Source of the DNA: Paramecium sonneborni
Lineage: Eukaryota; Ciliophora; Oligohymenophorea; Peniculida; Parameciidae
Direction of reading: 5' to 3'
NCBI GenBank assembly: GCA_905182985.1
Contig: CAJJDN010000039.1
Location: 248,001 to 312,000, forward strand
Length of the DNA: 64,000 nt
The notes under the pieces are model-generated. The model did no database searches and was not told the origin of the DNA. It worked only from the letters and a program-made list of their open reading frames with translations. How positions within the stretch are numbered: position 1 is the stretch's first letter; every line of letters begins with the position of its first letter. This document shows positions 34,526 to 46,570 of the stretch, in pieces. The position numbers and the translations under genes are program-made.

Positions 34526-35305
34526 ATGTAAAGAAGCTAAAACGAAGATGATAAACCTTTGATTCCACTGCCTTAAGCAACAGAATAAAAGAGATTAGAG
34601 AAATTGGCATATGAAAAACAAATGGCCAGAGTTACATTGCTTAAATAAACACAATAGAAGAATTTACATTTAGTATTATGTAACTTTGAATAGATAGGCT
34701 AAATTGTATGAGATGGCAGCAGAAAAAATAGAAAATGGATAATCAGTGAAGAAATAATTACGAGATCTAGCTGAGGAAGCACGATAATTAAAGGAAGATG
34801 ATATGAAAAGGAGAAAACATCAAATCAAATAGATTAGAAAACATGAAGAAGACTTTATTTTAAAACGAGCTGTTAATTAAAAGATTGGGTATGCGTGGTG
34901 AGTGTAATTAGCGATTCCATGAAGTAATCCTCAGTTAAGGAGTACAAGAGTGCCATCAAGTTGACTCTATCAAGAACAAGAGATTGTATACTACAAGGCA
35001 ATTAAAAGATTCGAGAGATACTTTATCAAGAAGAAAAGAAGAGGAAAGAAAAAAAAGAAGAAGCCAAAAAATTAGATGAAATCAAATCACAACAATTTTA
35101 CAAGGAAAGAGTTTCTTATGAAAAAATGATTGAAGAAAAATTAAAAAAGTCTAGAGAAAAACTCTTTTAAGATGAACAACTTTTGCAAAGTCGCTTATAA
35201 GTAAAATACTCTTTATAAAACTAATAGGAAACTTAAACTTTGCTTAGTAAATCTTAAAAGAAATTCATGGAACTTTAGTCCCAAAGTGTACACAGCAAAA
35301 GATGA
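34526..35305 (+). CDS. Small charged coiled-coil protein
   Basis: Starts MQRSQNEDDKPLIPLPQATE and is almost entirely helical and charged (QKRLEKLAYEKQMARV, LRDLAEEARQLKEDDMKRRK, IREILYQEEKKRKEKKEEAK). Introns gtattatgtaactttgaatagatag (25 nt) and gtatactacaaggcaattaaaag (23 nt) are convincing; one junction between 34890 and 34970 is unresolved. No family is recognised. The TGA is at 35303-35305. Confidence 0.55.
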
Positions 35306-36023
35306 GTAGCAATATAAATATTATATTATTATTAATCAATTATAACTATTATTATTACCCTTAACCTTTTATATCAAATCAAAAACTATTTCGATTTTAT
35401 TACTTGACATCAATCTAAAAATTACTTCTCATAGAATTCAATTTTAATAATATAATATCCATAAACATGGCGAATAAATAATTTAGATTGTGTGTGTTAA
35501 TTTTATAAATTTCAATTATTAACTGATTCCCTATAAAATTAAATGTATATTTTAATATAAAATATTAAAAAACAAATTATTTCTACATTACACATAAAAT
35601 CAATACAAAACTACTTTCTAAAGTCTCAAAATTAAAATATTTAATTATACCTTCTTAGTTAATTTCTTTAAAAGTCTTGTACATGCAAAAAATGAACGAG
35701 TTAAACTACATTTATCCATGAAAGTAATTCGATCTCTTTTAGTATATTTTATTATACAGAAGCAAATGAAAATAAATTAGGCTCTCCTTTTAAAACAATA
35801 TCTACAGTTTTAAGAACATATTTGAAATATAATCTAGACTTATTTTAAAATACATTTGAATTAAATAGAGAATTGAGTATTCAAAAATTTTAATTTGAAA
35901 AGAAAGAGTAAAATTAAATTTAGTTCTTTATAATATGAAATATGGATGACTTTTTTGTTTGTTATTTTTGGTAAGCTGAAATATTTAATAAATTTATTTA
36001 AATAATCAAGAATTATTAATATA
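35306..36023. other. Intergenic, no gene seen
   Basis: About 718 bp of AT-rich DNA before the aquaporin start. Short frames in several phases but nothing with protein-like composition. Confidence 0.5.
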
Positions 36024-36855
36024 ATGGAATAAACAAAGGTAGAATAAAATGAGGAGATGGTGGGTTAATAACCTTAAACTCATCTAATATAATTAGATGT
36101 AGAAGAATAAATATAAGTTCCCATAAAGAGACCAGCACGAAAAACCTTTGGTGATTTAACAATAATATTTCTTTTTGAAACAATTGGCACAGGATTATTT
36201 GCTTATGGAATAGTAGCATCAAATGGATCAGATTTTTTAATTGCTGCTTATCTATATGCTGCCATATTTCTGACTTGTAAATTTACAGGAGGACATGTTA
36301 ATCCAGCAGTGTCTTTCAGTTTTTATTGTGATGATACTATTAGTTCATGGACTTTAAGAATCTATTGGGCTGCATAATTATTGGGTGCAGTTGGAGGGGC
36401 TTGGATAGCTTATTTAATTTTAGGTGTAGTGACATCTCCAAGTATAAAAAGTACAAATATTGAATGGATGTTGGCAGATTTATGTGGAGAAGTACTATTT
36501 AATATTAATAATTTTGAAAGGCTTTAGGAACATTTATGTTTGTTCTTTTTATTCATATATAAGTCCATGAATAAACAAGATAAACGAATAATGAAATTGC
36601 AGGAATTGCTTGGATTGTATTAGGACTCTTTTTTTCTAGATAATTAACTTCTCATACAGGAGGTAATGATATATGAAAATGCAAGGTTGTCTTAATCCAG
36701 CTATGGGAGTTGGATTAGAATTATTTGAGGCATTTTGGTTGAATGACACTAATAAACTAGCTAATTTTTGGGTTTTTTTATTTGCTCCCTTATTCGGGGC
36801 ATATATGGCATCTATTTTTTATAATTCAATCTATCTACCTTTAACAAAGAAATGA
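36024..36855 (+). CDS. Aquaporin/MIP-family channel, 259 residues
   Basis: Six membrane helices with both hallmark half-helix motifs: GGHVNPAVS near residue 92 and GGCLNPAMG near residue 207. A glutamate in the first helix (FLFETIGTGLF) is conserved in the family. After the second motif comes an unusually tryptophan-rich FWLNDTNKLANFWVFLF. The N-terminus (~50 residues) is charged and Gln rich. Introns of 29 and 23 nt leave 260 codons; the second lies just before the second motif. It would conduct water or small solutes; the usual selectivity arginine after NPA is not present here (NPAMG instead of NPAR), so selectivity is likely non-standard. Confidence 0.9.
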
Positions 36856-36907
36856 TAATAATAATATATTATTCAAGCAATTAAAATAATTCATAATATT
36901 ATTTATA

Positions 36908-37358
36908 ATGATAGGAAAAGTTGAGATTTCATCTACTTAAGAACATAAACATCTTATAAATCAATCCTAAATCTCATTAACTCAATCTGGTATAAGTTTT
37001 TAACTAAAATTAAGGAGTGGATATAAATGGTCATTTTATAAAATATGATAATGTTATGATGATTGGAACAAGTGGATAATCTGTATTGTTATGTTTGAAA
37101 GCATAAGGATAAGAAGATGAAGATGATGGATAATTAGGGTTCACAATTATTCAATAATTGAATTCTCAATAATCAGGAATAAATATCTAAGGTAGTTTGA
37201 CAGTTTAAATATGGTGTGAATAGAAAGACGATTTTGTTAAAGAATTCAAAAGACTCTAACAAGAATGTGTTTAAGAAAAAACATTAGAATAAATATTGAG
37301 TAGTGATGAAGAAGATGATGAAGATGATAATGTAGATTAATAAATGGAAATAGAATGA
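36908..37358 (+). CDS. Small acidic-tailed protein, 141 residues, unrecognised
   Basis: Starts MIGKVEISSTQEHKHLINQS. One 25-nt intron (gtataagtttttaactaaaattaag) leaves exactly 142 codons. The middle alternates short strands (GVDINGHFIKYDNVMMIGTS, LGFTIIQQL, LTVQIWCEQKDD) like a small beta domain, and the end is very acidic (SSDEEDDEDDNVDQQMEIE). Candidate roles such as histone or RNP chaperone are speculation. It starts 52 bp after the aquaporin stop. Confidence 0.6.
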
Positions 37359-37541
37359 TATGATAAATTCTTATAAAAGTGTATATGTAATTTAACTTGA
37401 GCTTTATTTTTGATTTCAAACATTTAACTAATCTTTATAAATAATATTTATGATAAATTAATGAAATAAATGAAGTTTTATTATTGTAATGAATATATAT
37501 TAGAATCCGTTTTATGAATATGTTTTAATATAATAATAAAA

Positions 37542-38697
37542 ATGATGAAATTCATTGCTTTAGCATTGATTGCTTCAACAGTATTGGCTGTTTAAAAGGA
37601 TACAAAAACAGTATTGGCAGAAATTGATGCGGATAACTTTGGAAACTCAATTTTGTCAACAGTTTAAATGTACTTATAGGCAAAAGGAAATGCAGAAGAG
37701 ATCTTGGTATTATTGAACCAATTACTTGCTGGATTAGTTGATGATTAAAATAAACATGACAATGTAATCAGAGTTGACAGAGCAGCATGTACAAGAATAG
37801 TGACAGATCTTGAAAATTCAATAGCTTATCATACAGCTTAAATAAGTGCAAATGCTTAAATGAGAGAAGACAATGAAAAAGCATTGGCAGAAGCTGAAAA
37901 TGATGTTAGATAAACAATTTAAGTAAGGCAAATATTTAAATATAAAAAGGATATTGAAAGTAATGAAAGAACATTTGCATAAGAAGAAGCAAATAGAAAT
38001 AAAGCTCATGAAACATGGGTAAGAAAGAATGGAGAACATGATGATGCTATAGCTGCTGTTGATGAAGCTACTAAATTGGTTTAACATCTTTCATTAGGTG
38101 CCACATTTGCTGAACTTAAACCTAAATTTGAAGCTGTTCAAAAGAGATTGATTGAAAATGAAAGTCATGGAGCATTATTCTAACCAATTGTTACAGCTCT
38201 TACAGAACTTGCTTCTAAGGTTGATTAAAAGGCTATTCAAAGAATACTTTAATTATTATCATAACTTAGATAATAATTAGTTGAAGCTAGATCAGTTTTA
38301 GAAGTATTATTAATTATCTATAATCTAGGATACTGAAAATAGATAAGCATAAAGATGGGTTGAATTTTCAACACATTTGAGCAATGAACATAATAGATTA
38401 GTAGAAAGAAAGAATTAATTAGAATAATCAATTTAAACATTCAAAACCAATATTGAAACAGCTACTCATTTCTTTGAAGTTCATACTGTATTTTTATTCT
38501 CTTATATTATATAGTTGGAATAAGAATCAGCCTAAGAAACTCTTGATGCAGAAAATGAATGGTGTGCTTCTTAAGAAAATACATATTCAACTCAATCAAC
38601 TGAGAGATAAAGATAATAAGAAATCGTTGAAAGAATATTAGAACACTTGACTGATAAATTAACCGCTACCTCATAATACCTTGGAGGAAGATTCTGA
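37542..38697 (+). CDS. Trichocyst matrix protein (TMP) family
   Basis: Starts MMKFIALALIASTVLAVQKD, a signal peptide, followed by a pro-region (AEIDADNFGNSILSTVQMYL) and helical repeats with conserved RTFAQEEANRNKAHETWVRK, LSLGATFAELKPKFEAV, LLSQLRQQLVEARSVL and a second arm near FSTHLSNEHNRLVERK. These features and the terminal YLGGRF match Paramecium TMP precursors, processed in the Golgi or trichocyst precursor and stored as crystalline matrix. Introns: 27 nt near 37923, 25 nt near 38303 and 27 or 36 nt near 38490. It belongs to a different TMP subtype from the gene at 18935. No extra copy is present. Confidence 0.9.
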
Positions 38698-39260
38698 TCA
38701 GATATCATATAAATAAATATAATATTAATATGCGATAACAATAAATTAAATAATCAATTCATATTCTTACATATTGAATATCAATTAACAACCTTTAGAT
38801 TTATTCAGGGCAATTCACTTACAACAAAATTGTATAAAAATAATCTAAGTTAAATTGATTTAGAACTCTCAGAATAATTACTAATAACATCCAAAAACAA
38901 AAACTGATCTTGTAATCATACTTAATATTCATGACAGACAAAAATAAGTATATTTTTATTTTTAGAATCAGTTGAAACAAATTTATTTAGAAGGATTTAA
39001 TATATTCAATACATGAAAATAGAAAATATGGTAAATTTGTTTTGAAAATTAAAATTGAAAAACTATTGTCAATTCTTGCCCAAAAAATTAAAATTAGATT
39101 TACTAAACTAAACATGTTTGAGAATTCATTTTGCTTTCCATATAAATAGATTTAATAGATTCTTTTAAATAAGAAGTCTAAAAAAACCTTTAAATTGATA
39201 ATATTATATTTAATCTAATATATTTTAATAGAATATAAAAATCCATAATCATTAATTTCT
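38698..39260. other. Non-coding convergent spacer
   Basis: AT-rich sequence between the TMP stop and the stop of the secreted protein gene. No gene or repeat is seen. Confidence 0.5.
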
Positions 39261-39938
39261 TCATGTACGAATCTCATCAACATAACCACTAAATATATTT
39301 TTAGCTGAACTAAACATATCTGATATAGCATACTATCTGAATCTTGAAATACGTTTACCTAAATAATTGTATAATTAAATACCTGCACTTTCCATATAAT
39401 TCCCCGAAGCATCAGTTCCAATAAACGAGATATAAAATTTGGCATCGCAATCTACTTCTTTAGTGCATTCTTTATAATAATTATTTGAATCGCTAAATAT
39501 TTCTCCTTTTGAATTTGTTACATTATAATCTGAGCATTCCATACTTGAATCCCAACAACCATTATCCCAGATCAGATCTGTAACATTTCCATCTTACATA
39601 TTAATAACTAAACTGTATATGGGGTACACATTAGTTGAATTTATGACATAATTCAGTTATGGAGATATTAATGCATGCTTATTAACTTATATAGCAATAG
39701 AATGATTTGTTAATCCATCCACTTTTAAAGTTGAATAACTATTCTTAGCATACAATGCAGTGTAACGATCCACTTTTACATCGAATGCTAATCTTTTGCC
39801 AATTTATTTAATAATATCTATAAAGTGAATACATATTGTTAAATGATCTCCCCTTGTATAAGTTTCATTCACATCATTAGAGACACATTTTAAATCTAAA
39901 CAATTGAATGTATGAATTAGTATCAACAATAGTAACAT
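39261..39938 (-). CDS. Small secreted Cys-containing protein, 225 residues
   Basis: Intronless. MLLLLILIHTFNCLDLKCVS is a signal peptide. The mature protein has about nine cysteines, aromatic residues and several N-x-S/T sites (NET, NST, NVT), with strand-rich composition (YTRGDHLTICIHFIDI, YPIYSLVINMQDGNV, DLIWDNGCWDSSMEC). No membrane anchor or GPI signal is apparent. It resembles ciliate-specific secreted or surface proteins in style, not in any named family. The gene is divergent from the CK1 kinase gene, 179 bp away. Confidence 0.6.
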
Positions 39939-40117
39939 TAATTATTTTATTATATATTAATTAATGTTAAATACTGATTTTAAAATGCAATTCCTAATCT
40001 AAGAAAATTAATATTAAATAAAATAATAGTCTGAAGATTATTTCTGTTTTAGAATATGTCTTATAATTTTTATTTTTTATTTTTTTAATATATAATAATA
40101 TTACTTTTAATCTCACC

Positions 40118-41108
40118 ATGTAAGTTGGAATGAATAAATTTGGTTTTTCTTTTGAAAAAAAGATTGGAAGTGGTTCATTTGGATAGATATTTCTAGGTAT
40201 TAAATGAAACTTAATCATAGGTATTAATAATAAAACAGGATAAGAAGTTGCTATTAAACTAGTAAAATGATAATGTTTAATTTAGGAAATAGCAACTATA
40301 AAGCATCCATAATTATGGTTTGAAGGAAAACTTTATAAATTATTATAAGGAGGAGGTAATATTGATAATATATTTAAAAGATGGCATACCTTTAACATAT
40401 TGGTTTGGTAGTGAAAATGAATATAATATACTTGTGATGGAATTATTAGGTGCTAATTTGGAAGAATTATTTAATTAATGTAAGAGAAAATTCTCTTTGA
40501 AAACAGTTTTAATGATTGGTTAACAAATGATAACTAGAATTGAATTTTTACACAATAAAAATTTTATTCATAGAGATATAAAGCCAGATAATTTTCTTAT
40601 AGGTATAGATAAGAAATGCACAATAATTTATATGATTGATTTTGGATTATCAAAAAAATATCGAGATTCAAGGACAAGTATGTAATTAATAAATAATATT
40701 AAAGATCTACATATTCCTTACAGAGATGGAAAAAGTTTAACAGGAACAGCTAGATATGCTAGTATCAATACTCATTTAGGAGTTGAATAAAGTAGAAGAG
40801 ATGATTTAGAAGCAATTGGTTACGTTTTAGTGTATTTTTTGAATGGTTAATTACCATGGTAAGGATTGAAAACAGATAATAAAACAGATAAATATGAAAA
40901 AATAGCATAATGTAAAATTGGAACAACAGTTGAAAAACTTTGTGAAGGTTTACCAGAAGAATTTTCAATTTATTTAAATTATTGCTAGAGTTTAAAATTT
41001 GAAGAAAGACCTGATTATGTTTGGTTAAGAAGACTTTTTAAAGATCTCTTTGTAAAGATGAAATATGTAAATGATAATCTTTTTGATTGGAGTACTCCTT
41101 TTGTATGA
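40118..41108 (+). CDS. Casein kinase 1 (CK1) family Ser/Thr protein kinase, 296 residues
   Basis: Contains the glycine loop [11 protein letters not shown], catalytic [12 protein letters not shown], the Mg-binding [10 protein letters not shown] and the CK1 hallmark [19 protein letters not shown] followed by [18 protein letters not shown] and LPWQGLK. It stops shortly after the kinase domain, so it is a minimal CK1. Four introns of 24, 24, 25 and 27 nt leave 297 codons. CK1 kinases phosphorylate primed acidic sites in many pathways; ciliates have expanded sets. Codons like taa and tag stand in for conserved Gln of the family. Everything after 40303 recurs in an assembly overlap. Confidence 0.95.
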
Positions 41109-41150
41109 TAAATTTTATTATTTTTATTATTATATTAAATACTCATAACA

Positions 41151-41489
41151 ATGGAAAGAAGAGATGAAGATTGTAAATAAATAGGGCAATTTAATCAAAA
41201 TGATGATAAATGTATTTATATCTCGTTCACCATATCATTTAATATATTATTTGGAAGTCTATTCTATTACTATTCACTTAATTCTAATAATGATACTTGT
41301 TCATGGTTGAAGTAAACTTCCATATATTTCACATTTTATTGCACTTGCAGCATTATATTATCCATTTTAACCTTTATTGGAAATAAGACATATAACTTTA
41401 TCACAACTATGGAAGGTCTAATCAGATTGTTATTTTTGGTAGCGTTTTTGGTAAATTTAATATAACATTTAGATTGCCTATATCTATAG
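41151..41489 (+). CDS. 5' fragment of the four-span membrane protein gene (assembly copy 1)
   Basis: Repeats the start of the gene at 42339-42789 and is cut by the N at 41490. Confidence 0.6.
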
Positions 41490-41490
41490 N

Positions 41491-42296
41491 GCATCCATAA
41501 TTATGGTTTGAAGGAAAACTTTATAAATTATTATAAGGAGGAGGTAATATTGATAATATATTTAAAAGATGGCATACCTTTAACATATTGGTTTGGTAGT
41601 GAAAATGAATATAATATACTTGTGATGGAATTATTAGGTGCTAATTTGGAAGAATTATTTAATTAATGTAAGAGAAAATTCTCTTTGAAAACAGTTTTAA
41701 TGATTGGTTAACAAATGATAACTAGAATTGAATTTTTACACAATAAAAATTTTATTCATAGAGATATAAAGCCAGATAATTTTCTTATAGGTATAGATAA
41801 GAAATGCACAATAATTTATATGATTGATTTTGGATTATCAAAAAAATATCGAGATTCAAGGACAAGTATGTAATTAATAAATAATATTAAAGATCTACAT
41901 ATTCCTTACAGAGATGGAAAAAGTTTAACAGGAACAGCTAGATATGCTAGTATCAATACTCATTTAGGAGTTGAATAAAGTAGAAGAGATGATTTAGAAG
42001 CAATTGGTTACGTTTTAGTGTATTTTTTGAATGGTTAATTACCATGGTAAGGATTGAAAACAGATAATAAAACAGATAAATATGAAAAAATAGCATAATG
42101 TAAAATTGGAACAACAGTTGAAAAACTTTGTGAAGGTTTACCAGAAGAATTTTCAATTTATTTAAATTATTGCTAGAGTTTAAAATTTGAAGAAAGACCT
42201 GATTATGTTTGGTTAAGAAGACTTTTTAAAGATCTCTTTGTAAAGATGAAATATGTAAATGATAATCTTTTTGATTGGAGTACTCCTTTTGTATGA
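41491..42296 (+). CDS. CK1 kinase gene without its 5' end (assembly copy 2)
   Basis: Same as 40303-41108, lacking the glycine loop because the contig begins here. Not a second kinase. Confidence 0.9.
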
Positions 42297-42338
42297 TAAA
42301 TTTTATTATTTTTATTATTATATTAAATACTCATAACA

Positions 42339-42789
42339 ATGGAAAGAAGAGATGAAGATTGTAAATAAATAGGGCAATTTAATCAAAATGATGATAAATG
42401 TATTTATATCTCGTTCACCATATCATTTAATATATTATTTGGAAGTCTATTCTATTACTATTCACTTAATTCTAATAATGATACTTGTTCATGGTTGAAG
42501 TAAACTTCCATATATTTCACATTTTATTGCACTTGCAGCATTATATTATCCATTTTAACCTTTATTGGAAATAAGACATATAACTTTATCACAACTATGG
42601 AAGGTCTAATCAGATTGTTATTTTTGGTAGCGTTTTTGGTAAATTTAATATAACATTTAGATTGCCTATATCTATAGTTTTTAATGTTATCATCTTTAAT
42701 CGCTTACGTTATTATTTTTGACCTTACATGCATTAATATTTATTATTGCTTGTATGAAATCTCAAATCAATAAAACTAAATAACTATGA
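42339..42789 (+). CDS. Small four-span membrane protein, 142 residues
   Basis: Starts MERRDEDCKQIGQFNQNDDK, then four hydrophobic helices: ISFTISFNILFGSLFYYYS, IYFTFYCTCSIILSILTFIG, LIRLLFLVAFLIAYIYSF and LTLLFLTLHALIFIIACM, ending MKSQINKTKQL. One 22-nt intron (gtaaatttaatataacatttag) leaves exactly 143 codons. The tetraspan shape is seen, but no tetraspanin or claudin motif is. Unknown function. Confidence 0.65.
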
Positions 42790-43141
42790 ATTTTAATTTG
42801 TTTTTAGTTTATGACTTGTATTGCATGTATATTAATTAATTTTAAAATATACATTAATATGATTATTCTTGTTTTAATTTTCTAATTTAATATAATTCCT
42901 CCTCCTTTTTTCAAATTTAATTTCTTCTTCATTTTCACATTATTATGACATAATTGTTTTTAATACCTTATTTATAATCATTCTATATCTAGACAGTTAA
43001 AAATCTCATTGATCAAAATCAAAATAACATATAATCTAAATAAAAAAGAGCAATCTGTGATTCACTCTTTCCTTTTAAATATTAAAAATAGAATGGATTT
43101 TAATAATTATACTATAATCAATATCATCAACTTCCCTTAAA
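42790..43141. other. Intergenic, no gene seen
   Basis: AT-rich DNA downstream of the four-span gene. Long frames exist only because TAA and TAG do not stop; composition is not protein-like. Confidence 0.45.
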
Positions 43142-43303
43142 TCAATAAAGTTAAGCTTTCTTTTACTCTCTCAGTATTTTTTTAGCCAATTCTTTCTTAA
43201 ATTTCAGTAAATTTGAAGTGTTCTAATTATGGCTTATCCATTTTATTATTTTCAAGTTTTGTTTGGAATCTTTATTTATTACTGTTGTTGCAGAGTTATC
43301 CAT
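43142..43303 (-). CDS. Possible small gene, uncertain splicing
   Basis: A frame from ATG 43303 (MDNSATTVINKDSKQ) runs 53 codons to TGA. An alternative start at the ATG near 43245 reads MDKPQLEHFKFTEIQERIGQ in another frame, which looks more like real protein. A 50-nt intron could join the two but would be long for this genome. Kept as a low-confidence entry; no family is recognised. Confidence 0.25.
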
Positions 43304-43688
43304 ATTTATTTAATATTAATAATAAAACTCCTATATAAACACTGAAAATTTTATATTATTTATTAAATAAAACTAAAAATAATGGAGACATCTTAAACTA
43401 TGAATGATTGACTTCTTAAAAGTTAGATTTTCTAATAATTTATGTAATCATTTTAAATTTTTTTGCTTTATCAATAAAACTTATAAACTTATAAACTTAT
43501 ATAATATCAAAATATCTATTATATAAAAAGATAAAAGAAAAATTAGTTAGCTTTATTTAATAATTTTCTTTTTTCTTTGTAAATTTCCAAAAGAAATAAT
43601 AAATTTTTATCTTAACTTATAGAAATTTATTATATTTTTATTATTTTAAGTTTTATTATATATAAATATATTATATATATTTTTATTT
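43304..43688. other. Intergenic, no gene seen
   Basis: AT-rich divergent spacer before the TPH-like gene, including long A/T runs. Nothing else is supported. Confidence 0.45.
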
Positions 43689-45382
43689 ATGTACCCTAGA
43701 AAGATTAATAGAACTTTACATGTTGGAAAGAATATTTAAAAAGATGATTCTGTTAAATCTTTGATAATTGATAAATTGATTTAAGATTATGGAAAAAATA
43801 ATTAATTGAATGTTAATGTAACTTGCTTAAATCTAAAAAATAGTTAATAATGTCTTATGTAGAAGATTTTTTTGCATGTTATAAAGCAAGTGAAGGAGCA
43901 GTTAGAGCACTCAAAGATGAAATCAAAGAAGCAATTTTAAGATCAGATAATGAAAAGCATTTAATGATTTAAAGATTAAATTAGCGTATATCTAGTAAAA
44001 TTAGAAACTCATTATGGTAGGAAAGTAGAAAGAAGAATAATTAAAATAATTGACAAATCCAAAAAATAGAGTATCTTTGCCTGAAAGATTAGATGATGAG
44101 AAACTTTTATTAACAATGCAAAATAAAACAGATAACAATTCATAAATAAAATTGGTTAATACTCTACCAGCTGATATATTGGAAGAAAGAAGAAAATCAA
44201 TTTATAAGGTTGATGGTTCTGTAGATGAATGGGCAGCAATTATAAAATATGATACTGTATAATTTTAGAAAGAATTGGAAGAATAAAAAAAACTCATGTT
44301 ATTTAATAAATAAAAAATTAAAGAAGAATTAGATAGATAAGTTGCAGAAAAAGAATAAAGAAAATAAAAAGAAAAATAGGATGATTAAAATTATTTTGTT
44401 ACAAGTTAACAATTATTAATCGAATTTGAAAAATAATAGGAGTTACTTAAAGAAAATAAAAAGAAATAATTATTATAAGAGAAAATCATTAGAGATTAAC
44501 AAGTCAATGTAGATAAAAGAAAGAAGTAAGCATTTTATATGAAATAGAAAAGAGCAGAATTTAAATACAAAATAATAAGAAGAAGAAATGCTTGCAAAAG
44601 TAAAGGAAGAATTGAAAGTAGAAGATTAATAATAGAAACGTAAGAGATTAGAATAGAAGGAGAAATTCTAACAGATTTTAAAATAGAATGAAAACTTAAG
44701 GAAAAAAGTATACTGTATATGAAATATAGGCACAAGAAGAAATTATACAAAGCAAAGAATATGAAAAACTATTATAAGAATAGTTAGTAAAAAAAGAATA
44801 ACTTGAAAATGAGAAAAAAGAGAAATTTAAAAAAGATTAAGAGGAGAAGATTTAATTATTAATGAATAATTATAGTGAATTTGTTATGAAAAATAAAAAA
44901 GAAGATAGATCATTAGATGATGATTATTGGATCAAAAAGAATAGTGAACATAACTTTTTGGATTTTAAAAATAAGAACAATAAAAAAGAATAATAACTTT
45001 AAGTTTCTTATGATTTAAAGTAATAAATTCTTGAAAAAAGAAGAAGATATACTTAAGAAGTAACAGAAAAAAAAATTCTATTTGAATAACAACTACAAGA
45101 ATAAAAAGTATTAAAAAAACAAGATGAAGAAAGAAGAAATGTATATATTTTATATTTTCATTTTTATAGAATATTAGATAAATGTATATACTAAATGCTG
45201 AAGAACTTAAAAAATAAATGACAAAAGGTTATTTGAGTACATCTCCTAAAAGAAAATCAAGTCCAAATGAAAGAATGGTAGGAAATGAATTACTTCAAAA
45301 TAAGAAAATACTTAAAAAAATTGCTAATGATAATTCTATCGGAATACCTATAAAAAAATAAGAGATATCTATTCCTGAATGA
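43689..45382 (+). CDS. Trichohyalin-plectin-homology (TPH)-like coiled-coil protein, 519 residues
   Basis: Starts MYPRKINRTLHVGKNIQKDD. Introns of 26, 35, 22, 22 and 29 nt leave exactly 520 codons. Residues ~140-420 are a continuous Glu/Lys/Gln helix (EELDRQVAEKEQRKQKEKQD, EKFQQILKQNENLRKKAQEE, LLQEQLVKKEQLENEKKEKF), the style of TPH proteins of ciliary axonemes such as CFAP microtubule inner proteins. The tail is Ser/Lys rich (STSPKRKSSPNERMV). The TPH assignment is by composition and spacing, not a specific signature, so other coiled-coil families remain possible. Confidence 0.65.
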
Positions 45383-45921
45383 AAAATATCTATTTATTTT
45401 TCTGTCATTTCAGAAATTCCTCATCAATTTCATTATTAAAAATTAATTATGTATAAATAGAAATTCTTAAATTTAATAACATCTTCTCAACCTTCATTTT
45501 CTAAACTGATTTTCTATGTAAAATCAAATAATAATTTATTATATTAATACTAAATAACTTACATTTAGAAATAACTATATTTGATATTATTTTCAAACTA
45601 ATGTTGAATTAATTTTTTTCTATCCTATTAAATTATTCAAATCCTCTCATAAATTAAATTTATTTTCCCAAAATTAAAGCTATAACTAAATTAAATTTTA
45701 AATTGAGAATATTATTTAGATTTGATAGGTTTTTGAAAATGTATAAATATTTTCATTGTAAATAGAATTAATTAAAGAAATTTGAACCAAATAGAAAAAA
45801 ACTTAATTATGAATTAAAGAAAATTATAATGAATATTAAATATTTATCAAGTCAATAAAAAATCTAATAAATTTTTGATATTAAAAAGGCAAAAATAGTA
45901 AAAATTTCATTAACTTGAATC
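45383..45921. other. Intergenic, no gene seen
   Basis: AT-rich spacer between the TPH-like gene and a weak gene downstream. No convincing coding frame. Confidence 0.4.
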
Positions 45922-46534
45922 ATGCCTAATTGTATGGAAAATAATTAATTCAAATAATTAAAGAAACTAAATGCTATTTAAAAAATAAATTATAGGAAAT
46001 TTTATCAGAAATTCAAAATCACAAAATGAATTAAAAAGGAAAGTGAATCAACTTTAATAGAACTATAATAGCAAATTTATATATGTTACAATGATTTATA
46101 TATTTTGAATTCATTAAAAAATTGTAATAAGATAGATTTTAAATGAACAAAAATTAAAAGAATTAAAAAAGAAAGGAATGCATTCTCCTTTTTAATTAGG
46201 ATTATAGTAAAATTAGAAGAATATTAAGTAGATGATTATAGATGATTAATTAAAAATTAATAAGGGTATTTATTAATGCATAAAATAACTTGCAAATCAA
46301 TCAGATGTTTATTCCAACTTTCCTAAAAATTCCATTGTTGTTTAAAGAGTTTCATTTTTTCTTTCAAAACATCTTGATAGACAGATTTTTTCTCTATCAG
46401 AAAGATCCTTTTTTTTGTAATCTTTGATACAAAATTTGCTGCAAACTTAGTAAATATTCATCAAGGACAATTTCATAGAGGTTGTAATTGACTACTTTAT
46501 TCTTTCATTCTTTTATTAAACTGTAATGTTTTGA
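45922..46534 (+). CDS. Unrecognised protein, low confidence
   Basis: Coding-like composition in at least two frames joined by short candidate introns: a Lys/Asn-rich start (MPNCMENN), EILSEIQNHKMNQK, then ILNEQKLKELKKKGMHSPFQ and QCIKQLANQSDVYSNFPKNS up to TGA at 46532-46534. The ATG near 46173 within GMHSPF is an alternative start. Splice sites are uncertain and no domain is recognised. Confidence 0.3.
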
Positions 46535-46570
46535 TGAATATGGGTATCGTGATCAGACATTAATTATTAA

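Larger units (their letters stand above)
40303..42677 (+). repeat. Direct 1,187-bp duplication around a single N (assembly overlap 5)
   Basis: Bases 40303-41489 recur at 41491-42677 (offset 1,188); base 41490 is N. No difference is seen. It covers most of the CK1 gene and the start of the next gene. Confidence 0.95.

Noticed and set aside
42790..43300. A long plus-strand frame without TGA running past the four-span protein
   Set aside because: In AT-rich DNA with TGA as the only stop, long open frames arise by chance; the composition (runs of Phe, Leu, Gln) is not protein-like, and a 22-nt intron gives a better ending at 42789.
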